Shown here: one piece after another, positions 30,881 to 42,876 of the stretch
Layout: every line of letters starts with the position of its first letter
Position numbering within the stretch: the first letter of the stretch is position 1
NCBI GenBank assembly: GCA_963693365.1
Contig: CAVNZM010000016.1
Coordinates: 2,480,001-2,544,000 of the forward strand
Direction of reading: 5' to 3'
Source of the DNA: Amoebidium appalachense
Lineage: Eukaryota > Ichthyosporea
DNA length: 64,000 nucleotides
Program-made: the position numbers and the translations under genes
Notes under the pieces: model-generated
The model's database searches: none
Told to the model about the DNA's origin: nothing
The model's input: only the letters and a program-made list of their open reading frames with translations

Positions 30881-31174
30881 ACACCCATTGTACTGCCTTA
30901 CGGTATGTGGTTAATGTGCCGAGAGGTGCTGTTATTGCCTTATCCTAAACATGCCGCCGGCGTTTCTGGTATTATCTGTGTGCTATATATTTCGTTATCC
31001 CCTCCCCCCCCCCCCCCCCCTCCCCCCCCCCCAAAAAAAAAAAAAACCCAAGGGCCCTCCGAGAAAATAAATGGGAGAAGGCACTAAAAAGGAAAACAGC
31101 CGAATAAAAATGCGCCACACACACAATGGGCACAAACAAGTACACACGCGCGGTGCGTGGGCGCATGCACACAC

Positions 31175-31222
<48 letters not shown>

Positions 31223-31346
31223 GACACCCACCCACACGTGTCTTGCAGTCGAATCAAAAATCATCTATGCAGCATGGCATGCTAGAACTGCGCTCATTGA
31301 AGACTCTGGCAGCCTTAGTCACATTCCGAAAACTCAACAAGTTTTT

Positions 31347-31381
<35 letters not shown>

Positions 31382-31499
31382 ACAAAAAAAAAAAAAAAAA
31401 AAAAAGAACAAACAAACAAACAAACAAACAAAAAAACAAAAAAAAAAAAACAAAAACAAAAACAAATAAACTCTCACCATCAAGCACAAATAGTAATGC
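28248..31499. other. Gene-poor interval with repeats
   Basis: Contains GT arrays (28267-28306, 29649-29680, 29771-29814), T-, C- and G-runs (28467-28521, 29202-29239, 29989-30016), one plus-oriented dispersed-repeat copy at about 29283-29393 (attgtgttgctcgtcttcat, then a C-run), unique AT-rich sequence at 28522-29040 and 30060-30970, and A-runs near 30847 and 31385-31470. An open frame at 28777-29136 (minus) lacks any recognised domain. No gene is supported. Confidence 0.55.
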
Positions 31500-34345
31500 T
31501 TAGATCAGGGCGGCGACATCCAGCCACCACGCCCTGTGAGGGTCCGTCAACATTCCTTCCAGAACCCACTGGAAGTCCACCCTAGCAACTTGCAGCTGGA
31601 ATTCCAGCGCCTGCATAACGGTGGCTTCTAATTGGTCGATCTCTGTCGGTGGGAGGCGCGATTGGAACGCCCACTCGCTGTTGCCAGGCGCAACATCCTG
31701 TTTATGCCGGTGTTACCAATGATGTGATCAATGGAGTGCGGAAGGAAAGAAGGAAAACCAACGAAAATGCTGAACGACTGACTCTCACTAAGGAACATTA
31801 TAAAGGAAAAGAACTGAAAGTGCATGTTGAACAATTCCTCCATCTACTCTCTCCCACTTCCCTAGTCTATGTACTCGCTGGCAAACCGTTAATCATTGGC
31901 AGTGTCCCGTAGTCCGAGAAGACCACCACCACTCGCCCCCCCCCCCCCCCCCCCTCCCCCGCCTCCCCTTCCCCCCCCCCCACACCCACTCCTCCCCCCT
32001 CCCCCCTTCCCCCCCCCCCCCCCCCCCCAGGCACACACGAGCAGTGATGTGATCAGTTATCAAACGATAAATAACACAGATAACACACGGAACTTATCAC
32101 TGAAAAAAAAAAAGACAGATACAGCTGCAGCATGATTATTGAACAGGGCTAATCACTTGTTCATTTTGGGTAGTTCTAAACGAATAATGACTTACCAGCT
32201 GTACCAACCAAAATGAAAACAGCAAATACAAATAGCAGTAAAATCAAACCATGAAAAAGCACACACCTGCATCAGATACTTTGCAGCCAGCATCAGGCAC
32301 ACAGTCAGCAGGCAGTGCCCGCACACCTTCTTGTCCTCCTCTGTTTTTGCCGCCGCCTTCAAATCCACCATACGGTGCGCATACGCGAGAGCCAACGCCA
32401 CAATCCCATTGGTCAATCTCATCCGACGGACCAATGAAAACCCGTACGCCGAGAGCGGCACCGAAAGAAGAAGCTTGGACGGAACGTTCGAGAAAACGGC
32501 GGCGCCGCAGGTGACCGTGAACCTCCCGAAAAATGTCGAAAGGGGTCGGATGCGCTCGTTGAAGAACCCGTGAACCGTTCGCGGGAGGCTCGTGCGTCGC
32601 TGGGGAGCCCCTTCATAAAAGTTCTCGCTGCTTCTGGAGGGTTCCGGAATGTGTGTTTCCCTTCCGCTGTGTTCCAACGGTGTGCCGACGTCTGTAGATG
32701 GTAAGGGAGCATGCGGCGTCGTGGAAATATGCATTAGCACGTTGGACGTCGTTTGGGTCCTTTTCTGACCTCCCCCGGCCAGGCTGCTGATCACGCCCTG
32801 AAAATTGAACACATCCGAATCTCCAGTCCGTGGCGGCTCGGCGCCGCTGAAGTTTGGGGTTTTCGAGGTGGGGGCGGAGGGGGGTCCAAGCTCCAGGGAG
32901 ACGAAAGTTTCGCGGGTAGAGGGCAGGCCCAGAGACGAAACGGTGCCCAGTTTGTTGCTGCTTTTTCGTTGGGCGGGCTGCTTGACAGCCGAAATTTCCT
33001 CTTGGACGAACACCGGCTTTGGGTTAATTCCGGACGTGGAAGAATTCCGGCGGCGCTGTTGCCATGATGGTCGTGGCGTCTGGCTGCTCGTCAAAGTACT
33101 GTTTGCAGGTTTTACACATTCGCTATTCCCCCTTGACAACGAAACAACATCCTTCCCGCCGTTTGAATTCGCCCCCGGGGAATGGGCGGCGCCGGCTGCC
33201 GTTTCGCTCCGCCTTCTGAAGGATTGGCGCCGCCTTCGAGGACTCCGAGAGCGGCTGATTGGTTCTTCGTCGACATCATCACTTGTTGCCAGGCACTCCG
33301 CTGGGAGGGAATGTCTGTGGCGTGAAGTGATTTCCGCCGTATGCCCCAGGGCAGGAGATGAAGGTGTGACCAAAACACCTTCAGACTCGGGATTAAACGC
33401 CGAAATCTCGGTGGAGGAAGAGGAGGGGGATTTGTTCCCGCGGAAACTCCCGATGCGTTGGAAGATCGGGGATCGGAATATCGGCGAAAGTAGAGGAGAC
33501 TTGTTGCCAGACGGCGTCCGGCCTTCATCGTTGTTGTTGTTGTTTCCCATAGAGGAAAAGATTGCAGGAAGTGATTCAGAACACCGTTTGCGCGCAGTAG
33601 GGAACAGCCCGGGGCTCAGAGACGCTTTGGGCGATGGGAGCGGCGATAATTGGTCAAAATCGCGATCGGGAGAAATGGAAACAGAGCCGATGGGGTTGTG
33701 TGTTTTGGGTGAAAGAATAGGCTTTGGTGACTTGACAGGGCCGTCTGCCCATGCTGGTTTGGGTTGGGATTCCGCGGCAGCTTTATCTTCGGGTAAGTTT
33801 TCGGCAATGACGGTAACGATGTCGGGGTGTTCCTGACGGCTTACCTCAATGGAAACTCCACTACCCGGGTTTAAATTTCCGGTGGCGAGGGCGTCAAAAG
33901 AACCACAGTGACTGCTGCTGCTGAAAACGAAGGAATCATCCCCGACCACCCCATCCGCCGGGGCGCGTTTCTTTAGCCTTTTCATGTATGAGCGTGGTGC
34001 AGGTTGCTTGCAACTGCCTGTCTTCGAATCCAAATTCGGGTGCGCGTGGTGATTATTCTCATCATGGTTGGGGTGCAAGGGGATGCAAGGCTGGGTGCAC
34101 ACCAATGCGTACGGGTCGGAATCACGCACGAGTATTTGCAGGTTTGTCTCTGTTACAGTACAATGTTGTGCATATTTGGACTCGAGCAAAGGTAGAGCAA
34201 CATGTTCTTGGGAGCCTTCCAACGATTGTGAATCCAGGGAGGCGGGATTTGCTTCGAACTCTTGACGACACGTGGGCGAGGAAACACGTCGATTGCGTTC
34301 GTGGGAAGCCCCCAAACTGATGGGCACAATCATAGAGGCGAGCAT
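31500..34345 (-). CDS. Cyclin-box protein (Pho80/PCL or cyclin-Y like) with long disordered N-terminus, about 758 aa
   Basis: Two exons: 34345-32267 and 31697-31500. Donor GATGCAG|GTGTGTG and acceptor ataaacag|GAT join in phase 0. Residues 1 to about 600 are disordered, rich in Ser/Pro and basic patches, with many SP/TP sites (SPKPILSPK, SPLLSPIF) as expected of a CDK substrate. The C-terminus carries a cyclin box: SVPLSAYGFSLVRR, then NGIVALALAYAHRMVD, then CGHCLLTVCLMLAAKYLMQ, continued in exon 2 by PPTEIDQLEATVMQALEFQLQV. This matches the helix order of Pho80/PCL and cyclin-Y cyclins, including the [LM]LAAK block and the LE...L.F.L helix; the strict MRAIL motif of mitotic cyclins is absent. 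It probably binds and directs a Pho85/CDK5-, CDK14- or CDK16-type kinase. The extension of about 600 residues is far longer than in typical family members. Confidence 0.7.
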
Positions 34346-35328
34346 GGCTGCGTGTCTGCGTATGTGGTGGGCGTGTGTAGATATTCAATCAATAACTATT
34401 ACTACTATGTATACTTAACTTAATTACAAATCGACTTCTGAATCAAGTAGTGGCGTGTGTATGCTACGTGTCACCGACGTGCTGACCAGTACCAATTAAC
34501 AGACCTTATAATAACGGACGTCGACACGGATAGTGTGCTGGTTGTGACGCGTGGAGCTTCCACGCTGGCTATGTTAACGGTTGCGTTTTTTTTTTCTCTC
34601 TCTTTTTTTTTTTTGACAGTGTCAGAAACCAAGAACGTTAACGACAGAATTAATGTTTCCAAATATTACAGCTATCGATGATCCTGTTCTCACTATGTAG
34701 TTCTCTCACATTTGTGCACCATATCTGAATTACTGTGTGTGTGCGAGTACCGTAGCTATGTGAAGAACTTGAAAATACGTGTGTAGAATTCACATCAGCT
34801 TGTGTCAAGTAACCGTCTATCTAGCAATTCCCCTGGGTTTTCACGTGTGTGACATACCAGTGCTATCAGATATTGACACCTAACGCCAACACAGGGTCCG
34901 TTAACATGGGTGACCATGGGCATATATATGCGTGGTGTGGTGGGCAATGGATAGCTGAAACTCTCTAAAGCCTTAACGATCCCGCCATATTTCCTTCGAG
35001 TCATGTGCGTCCTAAGTCTGTAAAGGACACACAAGAACACAACGCAACAACTGCCCCAGTGATGTCTTGTTGCTGGCGTGGTGTACACACCCATGGTGCC
35101 ACATACCAAGATTTTTACTTAGTATAAACTTGGAATGCGTCCTCCCAGATCTTCTGACAAACGGCTGCGAGTCTGTGCACTCTCCCTGTGGAGCCCGCGT
35201 GTTGTTCACTCTGTCATACTCACCATTCATTGCACCATTGAAAATATATCATCTGCGCATGCTTTTTAGGCCTATACCTTACAGCTTTGGTACTGATATG
35301 AACCCTTTTAGGTGGAGCGGTTCCGGTC

Positions 35329-35365
35329 AAGGCCTCCTAAATAGGTGTGCTATTTAGGAGGCCTT
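35329..35365. repeat. Perfect 16-bp inverted repeat with 5-nt loop
   Basis: Arms aaggcctcctaaatag (35329-35344) and ctatttaggaggcctt (35350-35365) are exact reverse complements around gtgtg. ttccggt flanks both arms. There is no T-run after it, so it is not a Pol III or bacterial-type terminator. Function unknown. Confidence 0.95.
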
Positions 35366-36140
35366 GGTTCCGGTACCTCATCTGATACTAGGTGGAGAAT
35401 GTTATATCCCCCCAGTAGAAGTTGAATTTTAAAAATTTCGAACTCTTAAAAGTTTAAAGAAACAGTGGACTCAGTGGAGAGGGTTTTTTAGCATTTGATC
35501 CGTGTGAAACACAAACTTATATAAGAAAAGAGACTTTATATAATAGGCAGAAGTCTACCACCGGCAACAACCCACACCAGTCAACGGATTCTATGTGAAA
35601 AAAATAGGTGAAAGGGGCGTAAAAACAGAAAATAAAATTGCGGTTTAGGAAGACCATTGCGTGATTGGTCATTTTATCTATCACAACTCCTATTGGCTAA
35701 TGTTATCAATGGAGGGCAGTACCTTGGTGATATGGTGTTCCCGCCTTCCTGAGGATACTTCCCGAGGGGTTTATGCACTTTGTATTGCTGTGGACATCGT
35801 CAGGGCCCTCAGGGGCCCAGCCTCACTTGACGGCCTACTGCGTTTTCCAGCGCAGCCAATCAAATGCAGCTAGTGACTTATGTACACTGTATGTAACACG
35901 TACTGACGTGTTGGCGCACGTGCGACGTTATATGTACATCTACTTCAGGTCCCTTTTTGCAAAAAAAAAAAAAAAAAAAAAAAAGAAAGAAAGAAAGGAG
36001 CCACCGCCTCAGTAGGTGGTAGGCAATAAGACAAACCCTAGTATAGATTATGGATAAGCAGAAGCTAGCATTGGTAGCTCCGAGAGAAAGTTAAGACACC
36101 GTATCACGATATCATACTGTGCAGCATTAATAAAGTGATC

Positions 36141-36246
36141 TAACACGGTCATTTTATAACGGATATACTGGGGGAGAGAAGTAGAAAAGAGAATAACACG
36201 GTCATTTTATAACGGATATACTGGGGGAGAGAAGTAGAAAAGAGAA
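36141..36246. repeat. Tandem duplication, two copies of 53 bp
   Basis: The unit beginning taacacggtcattttataac occurs at 36141 and again at 36194 with no visible differences, implying a recent duplication. Confidence 0.95.
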
Positions 36247-36346
36247 TAAAGCCGCCCATAACCTCCGGTTCTACCACATTAGGGCCTGTTTGGCAGCACC
36301 CCAATAATCGTATTCGTATATTCGTATTTAGGCCCTAAATACGATC

Positions 36347-36379
36347 GGGGTTTACGCTGTTTACTCGAGGCAAAGAGAA
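36347..36379. repeat. 33-bp direct repeat, putative target-site duplication (3' side of retrotransposon)
   Basis: ggggtttacgctgtttactc followed by gaggcaaagagaa; identical over 33 bp to 40068-40100. The two copies bracket the retrotransposon exactly outside its coding region. Confidence 0.9.
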
Positions 36380-36542
36380 CCAGTCTCAGGTATGGGGGGG
36401 GGGGGGTTTGCTCGGAATATCCCCTCAGCGGTATATCATGATCACGTACATAGATGTCGGGTGGTGACTATATATCAGGGTTTACTTTCTCTACGAGACA
36501 CCATAAAGACTACAAGGAGAAATCAATTAGTTGGGGTTCCCC

Positions 36543-36585
<43 letters not shown>

Positions 36586-36617
36586 GGGCTCCCCTCGGGA
36601 CACTCGGTATCAGCTGG

Positions 36618-36662
<45 letters not shown>

Positions 36663-36683
36663 GTGTGTGTGTGTGCGCGTGCG

Positions 36684-39600
36684 CTATAATTTTGTAGTGA
36701 TGTGTTTCTCAAGCCAATCAATACATCTAATAAACAGGTCGTAGTTACGCGTGTTTAGTATAAAATCAAGGATGTTGTAATTTACAGGTAGGCTATCTTT
36801 CTGGGTGTCTGTTGTGAATGTGACGTGTGTGTGTTGCGGTATTATGTGGTCTATCAAACTACATTTGGCGATACATGACCGGTTAAACTGGTGTGTGTGT
36901 GTGTTGTTTGGGCATGCAAATGATGCCACCTTATACTTATTAGATCTCCACTGTATAGCACGTGTACAGTAAAAGCGTGGTAATTGATCAATAATACCAT
37001 CAGCTAGAGAAAGACCAGTTCTACAGGAAGGTAATATGTATTTAGGTGTTATACACTTGCGAGTGCCATATTTGGCAATATGGTTGAGGCGGTCAGTATA
37101 TATAAAACGAGACATAAGGCTTAGTTTTTCAAGGTGTATGCTTTCATCGGGTCTAGTGTCGTGTGGTATCTTTTTCCATTTGTTATATTGCGTGATTATC
37201 TTGTGATTGTGTACATGTTTAATAAGTAAGTGGCAGTCCAAAGTCACACACACACTATTGCGGGGTTTATTTGTATTTGTGCCCAGGGGAGAAGGGGAGA
37301 GAGAGGGGAGGAAAGAGGGGAGAGGTGAGGAGGGGACAGGTCGGATAGAGAAGAGAGGGTGGGAGGGCAAATACTTCTTTAAGCGGCTTATGTGCTTATT
37401 GAATTTCAGCGCGAGATAGGATACTCTAGCAGCTATTGGGACCAGACCATATATCGAGAGCGTTACAGGCCCAGGTTTACAACAGTTGTTAGATAGAAAG
37501 GAGGCAACTTCTGCTTCAAGGAAATTTGCCAAGGGTTTAAGCGCTCTAGTTCTCTCTTTCTTGATCCAAGCGGCGAGAAGGGGTAAACCATATTCACATG
37601 CCGGGAAGACAAAAGTGCGAATAAATGTAAGTCTAATAGAAGGATGGAGGGGTGTGTCTTTAAAAATATTAGCCGAGAAGAAAGCTAACCGCTTACGAGC
37701 CAACTCTACCCTCTTTTCGACCATATGGGGAAACATAACACCAACAGAATCAACCGGAACACCAAGATATTTGTATTCTGGAACTATAGGTACAGGTTTA
37801 GATGATAATGTAAATGTGTGTAAATTGTTAGCTATATCAGGTACAAGAACACCACATTTGTCTATGTTAAGGATCATAAGGTTTGCCTTGCACCACTCTG
37901 ACACTACATCGAACAATCTTTGCAGGCGTCTAGGGGTACGGGCAAGGAGGGACAGATCATCAGCATAGAGAAGTGCAGGCGGAAAGTTATTAATAGGGTC
38001 ATCGTTTTCGGCGTAAATCTTGACAGCCAAATCATCTATAAATAGGTTAAACAAAAAGGGGCTAAGCAATGAACCCTGCAAGAGACCTCTAGTACGAGCA
38101 AAACCATATGAAAGATGCCCATTAACCACAGCTCTACCATAGGTTTGAGACAAGAGTGCTTCTAACAGAACACCAATGCAGTGTGGTACACCCCGTGCAG
38201 CAAGCTTTTCCCATAGGAGACCAGGGGAGACAGAATCGTAAGCAGTTTTCCAATCAATAAAGCCAACATATTGTGCACCAACTTGCATAGAATCGTGCAG
38301 TGCCATTATTTGAACATAACATGAATTGTTTTTACGAAAAGCGGATTGGCATGGGTGTATGTGAAGAATAGATTGAAACCTAGGGTGATGTGCAAATAAC
38401 CTAAGTAAGCAAGCTTCAAAGAATCTACGAACAACCTGGGTTAGTGTAATGGGGCGAAAGGATGATATGGGGCCCTCAGAGTCCTTCTTAACTATGGGGA
38501 TCACTAAGGTATCTAACCAAGATGACGGGACATGTCCACATTTAACACACCAAGAAAAGAGAGAGCTTAACATGATAGTAAGATCAGGTTTAATAGCACG
38601 ATCACTTTCCTTTTGTGGGTAGGAGGGAACAAGGATTTTAAGAAACCCAGCAGGGAGTCCATCAGGTCCACAAGACTTACTAGAGCTATAACTAGATATC
38701 ACAGACCATATGGCATCGGGACTGAAAAAGGGGAGGATCGATTCTATGGGGATAGATGGGTCTACAGGCCACACAATAGGTTTCTGAGCGGGGGTCCTAT
38801 CTTTAAACAGTTCCGAGAAATACTTATCAGAGTCTATGAGGGGGTCTCCAGTGGTATCACCAATAATACGAGCAGGGGGGCCAAATCGATTCATACTAGC
38901 AAGCCGGCGCAAGCTTTCCTTTTGAGACAGGGGTTCACCTAGTCTAGCGGGAGTGGTGTTTGGTAACAAGAGAGCATCGGGGTATTCCTTCCTACCACCG
39001 CCAGCATAATCACCGAGATCTATCAAATCATCAACAATAAAGTTAGTGCATGTATCTAGTACGAGATGTGAATCTGGCCTGGCTTGTGCAGATTCTAATA
39101 GGCGCATATATATAGGGTGTTTCGTAGCATAGCATACACATACATCAACTCTACCCCACTGTGACTTAAGCTGGGATAGACGGAGGCGAAAGGTGGGAGG
39201 GGGAGGGGGGAGCAGATCAAGGGAGATCTTAGGTAGGAAAAGGATAGGAGAGTGGTCAGATGACCTAGAGAGGTTAGGAGGGAGAGAGAGTTTTGACATG
39301 GTTGATGGCCAAAAGGCCACTCCCCAGTCGGTGTTGTGGGCATGGGATATTTGAGGGAACCGCAAAGTGTGACTTTGGACATACCTTGCTAAAGGGATAG
39401 CACGCTCCGGGGGCTTAGATGGGTACCCGACACTCACTTGCAGTGTGTCTGTGTGGTGGAGTCGCGTGTTAAAATCACCTAAAATAACAGTGGACATTGG
39501 TAACTGTGACAACTCGTGAGTCAATTCGACAACCGACATAGATGGTGGGTAATATACAAAAGTAAAAACATTAGAAAGAAACTCTATAGAAACCGAGAAT

Positions 39601-39878
39601 TCCGTTTTTGCTACCGGTTTGCACTTCACTCTCACGTGTGGTGCGGCAAGTACAATAATGCCTCGGTTTTTCGCGTAACCGGGGTGTGTGGATGTGTCGA
39701 CCAATGTAGAGTTGAATTTGTGGTGGTTTTTAAACTGTGTTTCGCAAATCACTGTAAACGTGTGGTTGTTTGTCTGTTGTTGTATGTAGCTGATTTTATC
39801 GTCGAGTGTCCCGGGGGGGAGGCCCTTTTGGGGGCCCAGTGTCCGAGCATTCCAGAAGAAGAAGGATAAATTAGGCAT
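36684..39878 (-). CDS. Retrotransposon ORF2: APE endonuclease and reverse transcriptase, 1064 aa
   Basis: An intact open frame. The N-terminal AP-endonuclease-like domain (residues 1 to about 215) has WNARTLG (Asn), ICETQ (Glu 46), LGDFNTRL (about 133-140) and SRSSDHSPIL (Asp-His about 208-209), the metal and catalytic positions of EEP nucleases. The reverse transcriptase (about 395-700) shows KSCGPDGLPAGFLK, SFRPITL, HPCQSAFRKNNSC, FIDWKTAYD (540-548, first catalytic Asp), RGLLQGSLLSPFLFNLFIDD and LLYADDLSLL (YADD about 638-641, the other Asp pair), then YKYLGVPVD. The C-terminus is basic with a Cys/His cluster near residue 985. No RNase H is evident. The start ATG overlaps the ORF1 stop as ATGcctaA, suggesting coupled reinitiation. 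It appears uninterrupted and potentially active. Confidence 0.95.
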   Translation of the reverse strand: MPNLSFFFWNARTLGPQKGLPPGTLDDKISYIQQQTNNHTFTVICETQFKNHHKFNSTLVDTSTHPGYAKNRGIIVLAAPHVRVKCKPVAKTEFSVSIEFLSNVFTFVYYPPSMSVVELTHELSQLPMSTVILGDFNTRLHHTDTLQVSVGYPSKPPERAIPLARYVQSHTLRFPQISHAHNTDWGVAFWPSTMSKLSLPPNLSRSSDHSPILFLPKISLDLLPPPPPTFRLRLSQLKSQWGRVDVCVCYATKHPIYMRLLESAQARPDSHLVLDTCTNFIVDDLIDLGDYAGGGRKEYPDALLLPNTTPARLGEPLSQKESLRRLASMNRFGPPARIIGDTTGDPLIDSDKYFSELFKDRTPAQKPIVWPVDPSIPIESILPFFSPDAIWSVISSYSSSKSCGPDGLPAGFLKILVPSYPQKESDRAIKPDLTIMLSSLFSWCVKCGHVPSSWLDTLVIPIVKKDSEGPISSFRPITLTQVVRRFFEACLLRLFAHHPRFQSILHIHPCQSAFRKNNSCYVQIMALHDSMQVGAQYVGFIDWKTAYDSVSPGLLWEKLAARGVPHCIGVLLEALLSQTYGRAVVNGHLSYGFARTRGLLQGSLLSPFLFNLFIDDLAVKIYAENDDPINNFPPALLYADDLSLLARTPRRLQRLFDVVSEWCKANLMILNIDKCGVLVPDIANNLHTFTLSSKPVPIVPEYKYLGVPVDSVGVMFPHMVEKRVELARKRLAFFSANIFKDTPLHPSIRLTFIRTFVFPACEYGLPLLAAWIKKERTRALKPLANFLEAEVASFLSNNCCKPGPVTLSIYGLVPIAARVSYLALKFNKHISRLKKYLPSHPLFSIRPVPSSPLPSFLPSLSPSPLGTNTNKPRNSVCVTLDCHLLIKHVHNHKIITQYNKWKKIPHDTRPDESIHLEKLSLMSRFIYTDRLNHIAKYGTRKCITPKYILPSCRTGLSLADGIIDQLPRFYCTRAIQWRSNKYKVASFACPNNTHTHQFNRSCIAKCSLIDHIIPQHTHVTFTTDTQKDSLPVNYNILDFILNTRNYDLFIRCIDWLEKHITTKL

Positions 39879-40029
39879 CGGTTTGGTCCGACACCTGTGG
39901 GGTTGGTTCCCACTTGTCGCTTACGGGGTCGTATGCACGACCTTCCGCCAGCGCGAACAGTTCGCAGAAGAGCTCGATTTCCATCTCGCATCGGCGTTTG
40001 CGCTCGAGCAGTTTCTCACCAGAAAACAT
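39871..40029 (-). CDS. Retrotransposon ORF1 fragment or short ORF1, 52 aa from first ATG
   Basis: The frame ends DQTDA-stop at 39871, overlapping the ORF2 start by 8 bases. The visible peptide has a basic-acidic, likely helical segment (EKLLERKRRCEMEIELFCEL) and no zinc knuckle. The open frame continues upstream through the direct repeat, so it is either a very short ORF1 or the 3' remnant left by 5' truncation of the element. Confidence 0.45.
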   Translation of the reverse strand: MFSGEKLLERKRRCEMEIELFCELFALAEGRAYDPVSDKWEPTPQVSDQTDA

Positions 40030-40067
40030 TGGTTCCTTCGTGTCCGTGTCTATCACGCTCGTAGCAT

Positions 40068-40100
40068 GGGGTTTACGCTGTTTACTCGAGGCAAAGAGAA
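40068..40100. repeat. 33-bp direct repeat, putative target-site duplication (tRNA side)
   Basis: Identical to 36347-36379. Its tRNA-proximal end overlaps the A-run (T7 on the minus strand, 40099-40105) that should terminate Pol III transcription of the tRNA. Confidence 0.9.
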
Positions 40101-40110
40101 AAAAAGATTC

Positions 40111-40191
40111 GATGCCGGCAGGACTCGAACCTGCGCGGGCATAGCCCAATAGATTTCTAGTCTATCGCCTTAACCGCTCGGCCACGGCATC
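40111..40191 (-). tRNA. tRNA-Ser(AGA)
   Basis: 81 nt, no intron. The seven-base-pair acceptor stem gatgccg/cggcatc is perfect, the D arm is gcc...ggc, the anticodon stem ATAGA/TCTAT holds anticodon AGA at 40158-40156, the long variable arm is of class II type, and the T arm carries ggttcgagtcc (B box GGTTCGAGTCC). The A box is tggccgagcgg. CCA is not encoded, as expected in eukaryotes. A T7 Pol III terminator begins 5 nt downstream (40105-40099). It delivers serine at UCU and, once A34 is modified to inosine, UCC/UCA codons. Confidence 0.97.
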
Positions 40192-41936
<1,745 letters not shown>

Positions 41937-42099
41937 TGGACGGTGGTCGAGAGCATTGTCACACAGACGATTGTCCACTCAATGCTGGCCAATGGTGAGT
42001 GTAACTCAACCCTCAGTGCCTCTGTCACACACTACCAACAGCTTGAGTTGGTTACGAAAGCATTGTTTCAGCTCAATTGATGATGTTTCACCTCACATA

Positions 42100-42131
<32 letters not shown>

Positions 42132-42167
42132 TTTCCCCCCAATGCACACATGCACACACTGGGGCGT

Positions 42168-42210
<43 letters not shown>

Positions 42211-42267
42211 TCACGCGCACGCGCGCACACACACACACACACACGCACGCACACACGCACGCACTAG

Positions 42268-42339
<72 letters not shown>

Positions 42340-42697
42340 GCCTCACCTGGCAATTCGAACACCCCCCATTGATGAATATTAAGGCTGATTTACCACCCAT
42401 GCTCCCGCTCCCACCCCTATTCCTCCCCCCATCCCCCCCCTCCCCGTGCCCAATGGGCTACATGCCTTGCAAACTTACCAATCCACATTGTTAACGGTTA
42501 CGCATTTGCACAGACACACACACACAGTGTCACACACACACACACAACACACCGCCACATGCACACACACACACACACACACACCGGCACACACACAAAC
42601 ACCCGCGCACACACGGACACACACACTCACACACACACGCACACAACACACACACAAAACACACCGCAACATGCACTCGCACGCACACACACACACC

Positions 42698-42776
<79 letters not shown>

Positions 42777-42802
42777 CGCAAACGCACACACACACACGCA
42801 CG

Positions 42803-42876
<74 letters not shown>

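Larger units (their letters stand above)
34346..36346. other. Intergenic region upstream of the cyclin gene
   Basis: Unique, largely AT-balanced sequence with no convincing gene, containing the cyclin promoter at its left end. Notable items are a perfect hairpin at 35329-35365, a 53-bp tandem duplication at 36141-36246, an A-run at about 35960-35984 and a small palindrome cgtatttaggccctaaatac... at 36323-36343 just before the retrotransposon flank. Confidence 0.6.
36380..40067 (-). mobile_element. Non-LTR (APE-RT) retrotransposon inserted downstream of tRNA-Ser
   Basis: About 3.7 kb bounded by a 33-bp direct repeat. In element orientation (minus strand) it has a short 5' segment with the end of an ORF1, the overlapping ORF2 with endonuclease and reverse transcriptase, and a 3' UTR with a (CA)n array (36620-36675) and an A-run (36543-36581, T on plus). 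About 160 bp of further sequence precedes the 3' repeat copy. There are no LTRs. It sits in the same orientation as the tRNA-Ser gene, whose 3' end is 10 bp from the repeat. tRNA-gene-directed non-LTR elements are known in Dictyostelium (TRE family). Whether this element is related is not shown here. Confidence 0.9.

Noticed and set aside
32805-33836. 343-aa plus-strand open frame
   Set aside because: Antisense shadow of the cyclin-gene coding exon, which has recognisable domain structure on the minus strand.
36684-36850. Possible LTR at the retrotransposon end
   Set aside because: The 33-bp direct repeat lies outside the element and is too short; there is no integrase or protease, and the endonuclease is of the APE type.
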